From Mesorhizobium sophorae (GTDB taxonomy: Bacteria > Pseudomonadota > Alphaproteobacteria > Rhizobiales > Rhizobiaceae): a DNA stretch of 64,000 nucleotides. The notes below the pieces were generated by a model, which worked only from the letters and a program-made list of their open reading frames with translations, made no database searches and was not told the origin of the DNA. The position numbers and the translations under genes were made by a program. Below, piece by piece: positions 8,659 to 17,169 of this stretch. Location of the stretch: positions 451,465 to 515,464 of the forward strand of contig NZ_NNRI01000001.1 in the NCBI RefSeq assembly GCF_002270415.1, written 5' to 3'. Position 1 is the first letter of the stretch. Each line of letters starts with the position of its first letter.

Positions 8659-10386
8659 CTAGTGGGAATGCCGGGGGATGCCGGCATCGCGCCGACCGAC
8701 GAGAAAGTCGAAATCGCAGCCCTTGTCGGCCTGCAGAACGCGCTCGACATAGAGGCTCTGGTAGCCGCCTTCGGGTGGCGTCGGCGGCTGCCACTCATGC
8801 CGGCGGGTGGCCAGTTCCTCGTCCGACACCAAAAGCTCCAGGCGCCGGCCGGCCACATCCAGCTCGATGAGATCGCCATCGCGCACCAGCGCCAGCGCCC
8901 CGCCGGCCGCTGCTTCCGGCGCCACATGCAGCACCACGGTGCCGTAGGCGGTGCCGCTCATGCGCGCGTCCGAGATGCGCACCATGTCGGAGATGCCTTG
9001 CTTCAGCAGCTTGGCCGGCAGCGGCATGTTGCCGACCTCGGCCATCCCGGGGTAGCCACGCGGTCCGCAATTCTTCAGCACCATCACTGAAGAGGCGTCG
9101 ATATCCAGCTCCGGATCGTCGATGCGGGCGTAGTAGTGCTCGATGTTTTCGAAGACAATCGCCTTGCCGCGATGCTGCATCAGCTCGGGCGTTGCCGCCG
9201 ACGGTTTGATGACCGCCCCGTTGGGCGCCAGATTACCGCGCAGGATAGAGATGCCGCCTTCCCTTGTCAGCGGGTCGCTCAGCGGGCGGATGACCTCGGT
9301 GTTGTAGTTGGGCGCGCCGTCGATCAACTCGCCAATGGTCTTGTTGCTGACGGTCATGGCGTCGCGATGAAGAAGCCCCACTTCATCAAGCGACGCCATG
9401 ACCGCAGCCAGCCCCCCGGCATAGTAGAAATCTTCCATCAGGAACCGGCCCGATGGCATTAAATCGACAATGGTCGGAACGTCGCGGCCAAGGCGGTCCC
9501 AGTCATCGAGGCTGAGATCGACGCCGACACGGTTGGCGATAGCGATCAGGTGCAGCACTGCATTGGTCGAGCCGCCGATCGCGCCATTGACGCGAATGGC
9601 GTTCTCGAACGCTTGCCTGGTGAGGATCCGCGCAATCGTCACATCCTTGCGGACCAGCTCGACGATCTGGCGTCCGGCCATCTGGGCGAGCACACCACGG
9701 CGCGAGTCCACCGCCGGGATCGCGGCATTGTCCGGCATCCCGATGCCGAGCGCCTCCACCATGCTGGCCATGGTCGAAGCCGTGCCCATTGTCATGCAGC
9801 TGCCCGCCGACCGGCTCTGGCCCTGTTCGGCGGCCAGGAAATCGGCGACCGGCATGCGGCCGGCCTTCACCTCTTCGGCGAATTTCCAGACATGCGTGCC
9901 CGAGCCGATATCTTGTCCGCGGAACTTGCCGTTGAGCATCGGTCCGCCGGAAACGGTGATGGTCGGCAGATTGCATGATGCAGCACCCATCAGCAGCGCA
10001 GGCGTGGTCTTGTCGCAGCCGACCAGCAGGATGACGCCGTCGATAGGATTGCCGCGGATGGATTCCTCGACATCCATGCTGACCAGATTGCGAAACAGCA
10101 TGGCGGTGGGGCGCATGTTGCTCTCGCCCAATGACATGACCGGAAATTCCAGCGGCAGGCCGCCGGCTTCATAGACGCCACGTTTGACGTGGTCGGCCAG
10201 GGCGCGCAGATGCGCGTTGCATGGTGTCAGTTCCGACCAGGTGTTGCAGATGCCGATCACCGGGCGGCCGTCGAACGCGTCGGCGGGAATGCCCTGGTTC
10301 TTCATCCAGCTGCGGTGCATGAAGGCGTTCTTGCCTTCGCCGCCGAACCAGGCCTCGGACCGCAGCTTGCGTTTGGTCTCGGTCAC
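8659..10386 (-). CDS. IlvD/Edd family sugar-acid dehydratase (L-arabinonate dehydratase-like)
   Basis: Iron-sulfur dehydratase, 575 aa, of the sugar-acid branch of IlvD/Edd (L-arabinonate/D-xylonate dehydratases, usually 570-600 aa). It converts an aldonate to its 2-keto-3-deoxy form. Cluster-ligand cysteines are seen in IGICNTWSELTPCN, LLVGCDKTTPALLMG and SAGSCMTMGTASTM. RSWMKNQG near the N-terminus and NCGPRGYPGMAE near the C-terminus are typical. Translation starts at GTG 10386, overlapping the regulator stop by 4 nt (GTGA). L-arabinonate is the nearest family label I recognise, but related aldonates are possible. Confidence 0.9.
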   Translation of the reverse strand: MTETKRKLRSEAWFGGEGKNAFMHRSWMKNQGIPADAFDGRPVIGICNTWSELTPCNAHLRALADHVKRGVYEAGGLPLEFPVMSLGESNMRPTAMLFRNLVSMDVEESIRGNPIDGVILLVGCDKTTPALLMGAASCNLPTITVSGGPMLNGKFRGQDIGSGTHVWKFAEEVKAGRMPVADFLAAEQGQSRSAGSCMTMGTASTMASMVEALGIGMPDNAAIPAVDSRRGVLAQMAGRQIVELVRKDVTIARILTRQAFENAIRVNGAIGGSTNAVLHLIAIANRVGVDLSLDDWDRLGRDVPTIVDLMPSGRFLMEDFYYAGGLAAVMASLDEVGLLHRDAMTVSNKTIGELIDGAPNYNTEVIRPLSDPLTREGGISILRGNLAPNGAVIKPSAATPELMQHRGKAIVFENIEHYYARIDDPELDIDASSVMVLKNCGPRGYPGMAEVGNMPLPAKLLKQGISDMVRISDARMSGTAYGTVVLHVAPEAAAGGALALVRDGDLIELDVAGRRLELLVSDEELATRRHEWQPPTPPEGGYQSLYVERVLQADKGCDFDFLVGRRDAGIPRHSH

Positions 10387-11183
10387 GATGCCTGCTCCCG
10401 ATTGGCGCGGCGCCTGTTGCGGTTCTCGACACTGCGGCGCACGTCTTCCTCGGCATCGTCGATGAGCACCAGCAGCGCCTTCTGCGCGCCGGCGGCATCG
10501 CGCGCGGCGATCTTCTCGGCCACTTCCCGGTGCAGCGGCAAAGAGTGGCGTTGGCCTTCGGGATTGTCGTTGGAGAGGCGGAAGCTCATCACCAGCGCGG
10601 TTTCGACCAGTGCAGCGAGCGAGCCGATCAGCTCGTTGCCCGTCATGCGCAGAATGGTCTGGTGGAAAAGCAGGTCAGGCTTGGCGAAGCGGTCGCCGTC
10701 GTCGACAACGGCTTCCATTTCGGCGAGCGCGGCGTTGATCTCGGCGATCTGCGCCGGCGTGGCGCGCTGCGCGGCGAGTGCGGCCGACATAGGCTCGATG
10801 GCCCGGCGCAGTTCGAACAGCGCCCGCACATCGTCGGCGCTGACACCTCTGGCGTAACGCCACGACAGGACGTCCGGGTCGAGGAAATTCCAGTCGGAGC
10901 GGGGACGCACCCTTGTGCCGGTCTTCGGCCGCGATTCGACAAGCCCCTTGCCGGCCAGCACCTTGATCGCCTCGCGCAGCACCGTGCGGCTGACCCCCAG
11001 CATCTCGCTGGAATCGTCCGCATTGGGCAGCGCTTCGCCGGGCAGGAAATCGCCCTGCACGATGCGCAGCCCGATCTGCTCGACAACCGTTGCATGCAGT
11101 GCCGTGGAGCCGCTGGAAACCGCGACGGCGACGCGCGAAGTCCGCGCCGTGCTAAAAGATTTCTTATTCTTCATACTATTCAT
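10383..11183 (-). CDS. FadR-subfamily GntR transcriptional regulator
   Basis: Predicted regulator of the sugar-acid operon, 266 aa from the ATG at 11183. The N-terminal winged helix-turn-helix (about residues 30-95) reads LPNADDSSEMLGVSRTVLREAIKVL and the wing VESRPKTGTRVRP. The C-terminal FCD ligand domain follows (FELRRAIEPMSAALAA, FHQTILRMTGN). It is the first gene of the operon and abuts a divergent epimerase gene, so autoregulation through the short intergenic palindrome is likely. An alternative start is the ATG at 11174. The effector is presumably a pathway sugar acid, by inference. Confidence 0.88.
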   Translation of the reverse strand: MNSMKNKKSFSTARTSRVAVAVSSGSTALHATVVEQIGLRIVQGDFLPGEALPNADDSSEMLGVSRTVLREAIKVLAGKGLVESRPKTGTRVRPRSDWNFLDPDVLSWRYARGVSADDVRALFELRRAIEPMSAALAAQRATPAQIAEINAALAEMEAVVDDGDRFAKPDLLFHQTILRMTGNELIGSLAALVETALVMSFRLSNDNPEGQRHSLPLHREVAEKIAARDAAGAQKALLVLIDDAEEDVRRSVENRNRRRANREQAS

Positions 11184-11229
11184 ATGATATGTCTTATAGC
11201 CGTGGCGATTGGAGTCAAGGGATGGGGAC
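11172..11229. promoter_or_regulatory. Divergent promoter region with imperfect palindrome
   Basis: Only 46 nt separate the regulator start (11183) from the epimerase start (11230). An imperfect 20-bp palindrome, CATA-N2-AT-N2-AT-N2-TATG with core TCATATGA, spans 11172-11191 and overlaps the regulator start. This is the best candidate operator for the FadR-type regulator. It is a sequence inference without a known consensus. Confidence 0.45.
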
Positions 11230-12159
11230 ATGCCGGTGACAAAGAATTCAGCAGCCGTTGTGGAGCAGCACACAGAGCTGCTTTCGATCAGCGACGGCAT
11301 TGCGACGGCCGAGATTGCTCCGGCCGCCGGGGGTGCGCTAGCGTCGTATCGCTGGCGGCAAGACGGCTCTGTCGTGGACTTGCTACGCCCCGCCGATCAG
11401 GCGGCGATCAGCCGCCGCGATGCCGGCGCCATGGCCTGTTTCCCACTGGTTCCCTATTCCAACCGCATAAGGGGTGGTCGCTTCGCCTTCGCTGGTCGTA
11501 CTGTCACACTGCCGACAAGCCCCGATGACCCGCATCATGAGCACGGCCATGGCTGGCGTCGGCCTTGGACAGTCGAGCGGCACGAACCCAGCGCTGTCGT
11601 CTTGCGCTATCGCCACGCCGCCGATTCCTGGCCATGGAGCTACGAGGCCGAGCAAGTCATCTCGCTGGCCGATGGCAGTCTGGGCATCACCATCTCGCTG
11701 CGCAATCTCTCGGACACGCCGATGCCGGCCGGCTTCGGCCTGCATCCCTATTTCCCGTCGACGCCGTGGACGCATGTCCAGGCGCCGGTGTCCGGCATGT
11801 GGGAGACCGATGCGGACATCTTGCCAACCCGCCACGTCCTGCCGCCGGCCGGTGCCAACCCGACCACGGGCTTCGATGTGTCCGAGACGGACTTCGATAC
11901 CGTTTTCACCGGATGGACGCGCCGGGCCCGGATTTGTTGGCCGGAGCATGGACGGCAACTGGAGATCGAGGCCGAGGTGCCGCTCGATTTCCTCGTTCTC
12001 TACACGCCGCCCGGCGAGCCGTTCTTTTGCGCCGAGCCGGTCACCAACATCACCGATGCCTTCAACCGCGACGCGGGCATCGACACCGGCCGCATCGTGC
12101 TGGCGCCCGGCCGGATGCGATCCGCCAGTGTTCGCTTCACGCCCTCACAGGCGGCCTGA
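11230..12159 (+). CDS. Aldose 1-epimerase (mutarotase) family protein
   Basis: Soluble 309-aa GalM-like beta-sandwich protein that would interconvert sugar anomers. Key features: FPLVPYSNRIRGGRF (substrate Arg), HEHGHGWRRPW (His pair near residue 103), GFGLHPYFPSTPW (second catalytic His) and EPVTNITDAFN near the C-terminus. The start MPVTKN at 11230 has a purine-rich GGGATGGGGAC just upstream. It diverges from the regulator-dehydratase operon and probably supplies the right anomer of the sugar whose aldonate is dehydrated. Confidence 0.85.
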   Translation: MPVTKNSAAVVEQHTELLSISDGIATAEIAPAAGGALASYRWRQDGSVVDLLRPADQAAISRRDAGAMACFPLVPYSNRIRGGRFAFAGRTVTLPTSPDDPHHEHGHGWRRPWTVERHEPSAVVLRYRHAADSWPWSYEAEQVISLADGSLGITISLRNLSDTPMPAGFGLHPYFPSTPWTHVQAPVSGMWETDADILPTRHVLPPAGANPTTGFDVSETDFDTVFTGWTRRARICWPEHGRQLEIEAEVPLDFLVLYTPPGEPFFCAEPVTNITDAFNRDAGIDTGRIVLAPGRMRSASVRFTPSQAA

Positions 12160-12188
12160 CCGATGTCGAACCGTCCAAAGGGGTCGGT

Positions 12189-13634
12189 TCAGAACGGATA
12201 ATGCTGGCCCGGATCCTCGATCGTCACCCAGCGCAAATCGGTGAACTCGGCGATCGAGGCCTTGCCGCCGAAACGGCCATAGCCCGAGCCCTTGACGCCG
12301 CCGAACGGCATTTGTGCCTCGTCGCCGACGGTCGGGCCATTGATATGGCAGATGCCGGCTTCGATGCGCGCGGCAACCGCCATGGCACGCTTGATGTCGC
12401 GGCTGAACACGGCTGACGACAGGCCGTATTCGGTGTCGTTGGCGACACGCACGGCCTCGTCCTCGCCCTTGACCCGGATCACCGGCTTGACCGGCCCGAA
12501 GGATTCTTCGGCATAGACGCGCATGGCCGGCGTGACATGGTCGAGCAAGGTCGCTTCCACCACGGTTCCACTGCGCTTGCCGCCGGCCACCAGCCTGGCG
12601 CCCTTGGCGACGGCATCGGTGACGAGTTCCTCCATCTTGTCGGCCGCCTGGCTGCTGATCAGCGAGCCCAGCACGACATGGCCGCGTGGATCGCCCGCCG
12701 GCAGTTGCGACGCGCGCGCCGCGAGCTTGGAAACGAATTCATCGGCGACCTTTTCGTCGACGATCAGACGCTCGGTCGACATGCAGATCTGGCCCTGATG
12801 CATGAACGCGCCGAAGGTGGCGGCGTTGACGGCCGCGTCGATGTCGGCATCGTCCAGGACCAGCAACGGCGCCTTGCCGCCGAGTTCGAGCAGCGCCGGC
12901 TTCAGGTGCCGTCCAGCGAGTTCGGCGATGATCCTGCCGACCTTGGTCGAGCCAGTGAAGTTGACGCGCTTGACTGCAGGGTGCGCGACCAGCGCCTCGA
13001 CAATGCCGGCGGCGTCCTTCGGGTCGTTGGTGACGACATTGATGACGCCCTTCGGCAGGCCGGCCTCGACCAGCACCTGGCCGATCAGCCGGTGCGTGCC
13101 GGGGCACATTTCGGAAGCTTTCAGCACCACCGTGTTGCCGCAGGCGATCGGCATGGCGATGGCGCGGGTGCCGAGAATGACCGGCGCATTCCACGGCGCG
13201 ATGCCGAGGCACACACCGGCCGGCTGGCGGATCGCCATGGCCAGCGTGCCCGGCTTGTCGGATGGGATGATCTCGCCCGAAATCTGCGTCGTCATCGCCG
13301 CCGCCTCGCGCAGCATGTTGGCCGCCAGCATGACGTTGAAGCCGGCCCAAGGGGCGGTGGCGCCGGTCTCTTCCATCATCAGCTTGGTGAACTCGCCGAC
13401 CTTCGAGGCCATGACGTCGGCCGCCTTGCCCAGCAAGGCGCGGCGCTCGCCAGGCCCGGTCTTCGACCAGGCCGGAAAGGCCGCCTGGGCAGCCTCCACC
13501 GCGGCATTGGCGTCGGCAATGCTGGCTGCGGCGGCGCGCGTCGCCAGCCTGCCGGTGAACGGGTCCATGCGCTCGTAGGACGCGGCACCCGAGGCAGCCC
13601 GTTCGTCGCCGTCGATCAGTAGTCCGATGTCCAT
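12189..13634 (-). CDS. Aromatic aldehyde dehydrogenase (vanillin/salicylaldehyde/coniferyl-aldehyde type)
   Basis: NAD(P)-dependent aldehyde dehydrogenase, 481 aa. Landmarks are the oxyanion Asn in APWNAPVILG, the cofactor loop FTGSTKVG, the catalytic Glu in LELGGKAPL and the catalytic Cys in HQGQICMSTERL. The C-terminus INGPTVGDEAQMPFGGVKG is the pattern of vanillin/salicylaldehyde dehydrogenases rather than betaine-aldehyde types. Start MDIGLL at 13634 has GGAGAC 6 nt upstream; an ATG four codons earlier is less well placed. It is the last gene of the protocatechuate transporter operon, next to a coniferyl-alcohol dehydrogenase-like gene. It may oxidise coniferyl aldehyde or vanillin. Confidence 0.85.
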   Translation of the reverse strand: MDIGLLIDGDERAASGAASYERMDPFTGRLATRAAAASIADANAAVEAAQAAFPAWSKTGPGERRALLGKAADVMASKVGEFTKLMMEETGATAPWAGFNVMLAANMLREAAAMTTQISGEIIPSDKPGTLAMAIRQPAGVCLGIAPWNAPVILGTRAIAMPIACGNTVVLKASEMCPGTHRLIGQVLVEAGLPKGVINVVTNDPKDAAGIVEALVAHPAVKRVNFTGSTKVGRIIAELAGRHLKPALLELGGKAPLLVLDDADIDAAVNAATFGAFMHQGQICMSTERLIVDEKVADEFVSKLAARASQLPAGDPRGHVVLGSLISSQAADKMEELVTDAVAKGARLVAGGKRSGTVVEATLLDHVTPAMRVYAEESFGPVKPVIRVKGEDEAVRVANDTEYGLSSAVFSRDIKRAMAVAARIEAGICHINGPTVGDEAQMPFGGVKGSGYGRFGGKASIAEFTDLRWVTIEDPGQHYPF

Positions 13635-13662
13635 GACTGTCTCCATCCCTCTATTCCTGCTT

Positions 13663-13711
13663 GACCATGATCTCTCCCGAAAACCGGTTCCCGCTTTTCG
13701 GGATCATGGTC
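13663..13711. repeat. Palindromic intergenic element, rhizobial type A
   Basis: Nested inverted repeats: outer arms GACCATGATC (13663-13672) and GATCATGGTC (13702-13711), inner arms CCCGAAAA (13676-13683) and TTTTCGGG (13695-13702). I recognise this as a dispersed palindrome common in Mesorhizobium and relatives. It lies between the SDR and aldehyde dehydrogenase genes and touches the SDR stop codon, so it may form an mRNA hairpin there. Confidence 0.75.
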
Positions 13712-14502
13712 TAGAATCCGAACATTTCGGCATTGATCGATGCTTCGAGGCCACCGTCGACCGGCACGTTGGCGCCGTTGATCCAGCGCGCGCCATCTGA
13801 GCACAGGAACAGCACCACCGGTGCGATATCGCACGCTGTCCCGGCGCGCCCGACCCTGGCAATGTCGCTGTCGACGCGGGCGTCGCCGAGCACGGTGCGG
13901 AACTGTTTGAGGATCGGTGTCTCGACCGGGCCAGGGCTTACCGCATTGACGCGGATGCCGCGGCGTTTGAACAGATCCTGGTGCGCCGCACGGAAGGTCC
14001 ATAGCAGCAGCAGTTCCTTGGAGACGGGATAGCCTTCCTCGTTCCTGACCGCATGTTCGCAGACCACCTCGGCGACATCGGGAAAACCTTCGATGCCGAC
14101 CATCGAGGCGGCGCGGTTGAGATGGGCGCGCCAGCCATAGCCGGCGATCGAGGCGACGTTGACGATGGCGCCGCCTTCGCGAAGTTTTGGCACAAGACCT
14201 TCCGAAAGCGCCCGCAGCCCGAAGAAATTGACGGCCAGCGTCGCCGCCGCACCGGTGTTGCCGGAGAGGCCGGCGACATTGCAGAGGGCGTCGATAGGAT
14301 GCGGCAGACGCGCGATGAGATCGTCGACACCGGCCTTCGACGAGATGTCGGCCTTGACGAAACTGCCAACCGCTGCAGCCGGCTCACGCACATCGACGCC
14401 AATCACATCGGCGCCGAGCTGGCCAGCGAGTTCCGCGGTGCGCGCGCCGATGCCGGAAGCGACACCGGTGACAAGGATGGTCTTGCCGAAGAGCATGGTC
14501 AT
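13711..14502 (-). CDS. SDR oxidoreductase, coniferyl-alcohol dehydrogenase-like
   Basis: Short-chain dehydrogenase, 263 aa. The cofactor motif is TGVASGIG near residues 12-19. The active site is atypical for a classical SDR: YPVSKE replaces YxAAK and lies after an insertion (VGIEGFPDVAEVVCEHAVRN), a form I know from coniferyl-alcohol dehydrogenases (CalA-like) and hydroxysteroid dehydrogenases. Its start overlaps the LivM-type permease stop by 4 nt, so it is translated with the protocatechuate transporter genes. This suggests oxidation of a lignin-derived phenylpropanoid alcohol feeding into protocatechuate. The enzyme class is secure, the substrate moderate. Confidence 0.8.
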   Translation of the reverse strand: MTMLFGKTILVTGVASGIGARTAELAGQLGADVIGVDVREPAAAVGSFVKADISSKAGVDDLIARLPHPIDALCNVAGLSGNTGAAATLAVNFFGLRALSEGLVPKLREGGAIVNVASIAGYGWRAHLNRAASMVGIEGFPDVAEVVCEHAVRNEEGYPVSKELLLLWTFRAAHQDLFKRRGIRVNAVSPGPVETPILKQFRTVLGDARVDSDIARVGRAGTACDIAPVVLFLCSDGARWINGANVPVDGGLEASINAEMFGF

Positions 14503-15557
14503 GCCTTTTCCTGATGCTTCGTGGTTTGTTGTGGCGTCGCGTCGTCATCTGCGGAGGCCGCCGCGAGCCTGACGCGATAACCGACCGGCAGCAGGCGAAG
14601 CCCAAAGCGCTCCTCGATCGTCCCCCACAGGCCGCGCGGCAGGAAAAGTGAGAACACCACAGCCGTTGCGCCAAGCCCGACCAGGTACCAAACGCCGGTA
14701 CCGCCGAACCATGTCTCGATGAGGAAGAACACCAGCGCGCCGAGAATGGCGCCCTCGAAAGTGCCGATGCCGCCAACCAGCACCATGAAGATCATGTAGG
14801 CGGTCCACTGCACGTTGAAGTAGGTTTTCGGCTGGAAGGTGATGGAGGTCGCCAGCCACAGCGCGCCGGCAATGCCGATGCCGAAGGCAGCGAGCACGAA
14901 CAGCAGCCGCTTGGTGCCGGTGACGCGCACGCCGACCGAGGCGGCGGCGTCCTCATTGTCCCGGATCGCCCGGATCGCGGCACCGGTGCTGCCGCGCAGC
15001 AGACCAAACAGGATGGCAAGCAGCGCGGTCATCGAGGCCAGCGCCAGCCAGTAGATCGTCGCTCGCCTAGTGCCCGCGTCGTAGACATTCAGCGAGATCA
15101 GCGAGGTGCCGGTTTCGCCCTGCACCAGCCGGTCGAGATTGACCAGCAGATGGGTCAATGCCGCGATCACCCACATTCCGATGGCGAACTCGCCATTTCT
15201 CAGCCGCAGCATGAACAGCGAGAGCGGGATAGACACCACGCCAACAACAAATCCCGAGGCGAACAGCGCCAGGAAGGGGTTGAGGCCCGCATCGGCCAGC
15301 CGGATGGCGAAATAGGCGCCGAGCCCGAAGAACACCTGCTGGCCGACCGAGACCAGGCCGCCGAAGCCGGCCAGCGCATTCCACATCGCCGCCAGGATCA
15401 CATAGATGAACAGTGCGGTCATGCGGTCGACCGCACCGGCCGACAGGAACTGCGGCGCGATCGCCAGCAACGCGATGATGACGGCGACGGCCATCGCGGC
15501 GGTCCGCGACGTCGCCGTGCCGCGCTCGATGACAGGCATGGTGGCGGGAGCACTCAT
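14499..15557 (-). CDS. LivM-type permease of a protocatechuate-like ABC importer
   Basis: Branched-chain-type inner-membrane permease, 352 aa, about ten hydrophobic segments. The LivM signature is RAIRDNEDAAASVGVRVTGTKRLLFVLAA near residues 220-250. The start MSAPATM at 15557 overlaps the LivH stop by 4 nt and rejects the long upstream open frame to 16052. A long Ala/Gln/Thr-rich cytoplasmic tail follows the last membrane segment. In Sinorhizobium meliloti the PcaQ-controlled pcaMNVWX genes encode such an importer; this is the corresponding permease by context. Confidence 0.87.
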   Translation of the reverse strand: MSAPATMPVIERGTATSRTAAMAVAVIIALLAIAPQFLSAGAVDRMTALFIYVILAAMWNALAGFGGLVSVGQQVFFGLGAYFAIRLADAGLNPFLALFASGFVVGVVSIPLSLFMLRLRNGEFAIGMWVIAALTHLLVNLDRLVQGETGTSLISLNVYDAGTRRATIYWLALASMTALLAILFGLLRGSTGAAIRAIRDNEDAAASVGVRVTGTKRLLFVLAAFGIGIAGALWLATSITFQPKTYFNVQWTAYMIFMVLVGGIGTFEGAILGALVFFLIETWFGGTGVWYLVGLGATAVVFSLFLPRGLWGTIEERFGLRLLPVGYRVRLAAASADDDATPQQTTKHQEKA

Positions 15558-16444
15558 GACGTCTTCCCGAGGCGCAGCAGGCCGCGCGGGCCGAGACCGG
15601 ACGCGGACAGCCGCACGAAAAGCACGACGAGAAAGACAGCGTGGCCGCCGATCAGAAACCCCTGCGGATGCACTTGCGCGCCGAGCGTCTGGGCAAGCGC
15701 CAGCACGATACCGCCGATCAGCGTTCCCCACAGCGAACCGGCGCCGCCGATCACCGCCGCCTCGAAGGCGAACAGCAATTGCGGCGCCCCGGCATAGGGA
15801 TCGAAGGTTGCGCGCATGCCCAGGAACGCGCCGGCAAGACCGACCGTGACCATGGCGATGGCCGCGGCAATGGCGTTGGCGCGGCGGGCGTCGACACCGA
15901 CCAGGCCGGCCGTATCGGGGTCTTCCGAGGTGGCGCGGATCGAGCGGCCAAGCCTGGTGTGCGTGAGGAACAATTGCAGCCCGCCGAGCAGGACAATTGC
16001 GGTGGCGAACATCACCACCGCGAGCTTGCCGACATAGATGCTGCCTGGCCATTCCCAGGAATCATAGGACAGGCTGCCGATATAGGGCGCCAGCGAACGC
16101 GTGTCGGCGCCGAACTGCTCGAACAGCAGATTGTCGATGACGATGGCCAGGCCGAACGTCGTCAGGATCGGCAGCAGGGCTCCACCGCGCGCGCTGCGTT
16201 CGAGCAGGAAGCGCTGCAGCGCCCAGCCGATCGCCGCCATCAATGGCAGGACAATGAGCAGGCCGACAAAGGGCGAGACATGGAACCGTGAAGCGAGCAA
16301 CCACAGCGCATAGGCAGCGAGCACGGCAAGGCTGCCATGGGCGAGGTTAATGATGCGCATCACCGAAAACATAAACGACAGGCCACAGGCGATCAGCGCA
16401 TAGTAGCCGCCGAGAAGGATGCCCTGGATGATCTGGTTGCTCAT
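15554..16444 (-). CDS. LivH-type permease of a protocatechuate-like ABC importer
   Basis: Inner-membrane permease, 296 aa, with eight or so hydrophobic segments. The N-terminus NQIIQGILLGGYYALIACGLS and the loop SEDPDTAGLVGVDARRANAIA are LivH hallmarks. It overlaps its neighbours by 4 nt on both sides (LivF stop/LivH start, LivH stop/LivM start), so the four cytoplasmic and membrane subunits are coupled. It should pair with the adjacent LivM-type protein to form the channel. Confidence 0.88.
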   Translation of the reverse strand: MSNQIIQGILLGGYYALIACGLSFMFSVMRIINLAHGSLAVLAAYALWLLASRFHVSPFVGLLIVLPLMAAIGWALQRFLLERSARGGALLPILTTFGLAIVIDNLLFEQFGADTRSLAPYIGSLSYDSWEWPGSIYVGKLAVVMFATAIVLLGGLQLFLTHTRLGRSIRATSEDPDTAGLVGVDARRANAIAAAIAMVTVGLAGAFLGMRATFDPYAGAPQLLFAFEAAVIGGAGSLWGTLIGGIVLALAQTLGAQVHPQGFLIGGHAVFLVVLFVRLSASGLGPRGLLRLGKTS

Positions 16445-17169
16445 GCCGGAACGCTCCCGGTGCTTTTCCGGTGCAGACCGAAATAGGCCTTCGTCACCTC
16501 GTCGCGCGAAACCTCCTTGCTTGCTCCTTCGAGCGCGACACGCCCTTCGAGCATGCAGATGACCCTGCCGGATACAGCGAGCGCCCGGTTGAGATCCTGT
16601 TCGACCAGGATGATCGTCGTGCCCGAAGCGATCAGCCCTTGCAGCGCGGCATAGACACGGTCGACGATCAGCGGCGACAGGCCGAGCGAAACCTCGTCGA
16701 GCAGCAGCAGTTCCGGGTTGCTCATCAAGGCCCGGCCAATCGCCGTCGCCTGCTGCTCGCCGCCCGAGAGGTGGCCCGTCTTGGCATGGCGGCGCGGTTT
16801 CAGGTTTGGGAACATGTCCAGCACCTTGTCGACGCTCCAGTCGCCCGGCCGGCCGGCGGTCCTGCCGAGCAGAAGGTTCTCCTCGACCGTCATCTGCACG
16901 AACAGTCTGCGTCCCTCCGGCACCAGCGCCACACCCATGCCGACGCGCCTGTGGGACGGCACGCTCGTGAGGTCGGCGCCGTCGAGCAGCACGCGGCCGG
17001 CGGCCGGCTGATGCGCCCCTGCGATGGCCCGCAGCAGCGTCGTCTTGCCGGCGCCATTGGCACCGACCAGCGCCAGCGTCTCGCCGCGTTCGATCGTGAA
17101 GCTCACGCCGCGCACCGCCTGCAGCAGGCCGTGCCGGACAACCAGGTTCTCGACCGACAGCAGGCTCAT
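16441..17169 (-). CDS. LivF-type ATP-binding protein of the protocatechuate-like importer
   Basis: ABC ATPase, 242 aa, normal for LivF. Walker A GANGAGKTT near residues 36-44, the family phrase VALVPEGRRLFVQMTVEENL, signature HLSGGEQQATAIGRAL, Walker B LLLLDEVSLGLSP. The usual Asp-Glu is present, giving an active site. The start overlaps the LivG stop by 4 nt. Confidence 0.9.
   Translation of the reverse strand: MSLLSVENLVVRHGLLQAVRGVSFTIERGETLALVGANGAGKTTLLRAIAGAHQPAAGRVLLDGADLTSVPSHRRVGMGVALVPEGRRLFVQMTVEENLLLGRTAGRPGDWSVDKVLDMFPNLKPRRHAKTGHLSGGEQQATAIGRALMSNPELLLLDEVSLGLSPLIVDRVYAALQGLIASGTTIILVEQDLNRALAVSGRVICMLEGRVALEGASKEVSRDEVTKAYFGLHRKSTGSVPA

Noticed and set aside
12168..12190. GAACCG/CGGTTC hairpin between the epimerase and aldehyde dehydrogenase genes
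   Set aside because: Only 6-bp arms, and it enters the aldehyde dehydrogenase stop codon; too weak to call a terminator.
14499..16052. Longer 517-codon version of the LivM-type permease
   Set aside because: The extra N-terminus overlaps LivH in another frame and lacks homology. The ATG at 15557 gives the ATGA overlap and normal length.
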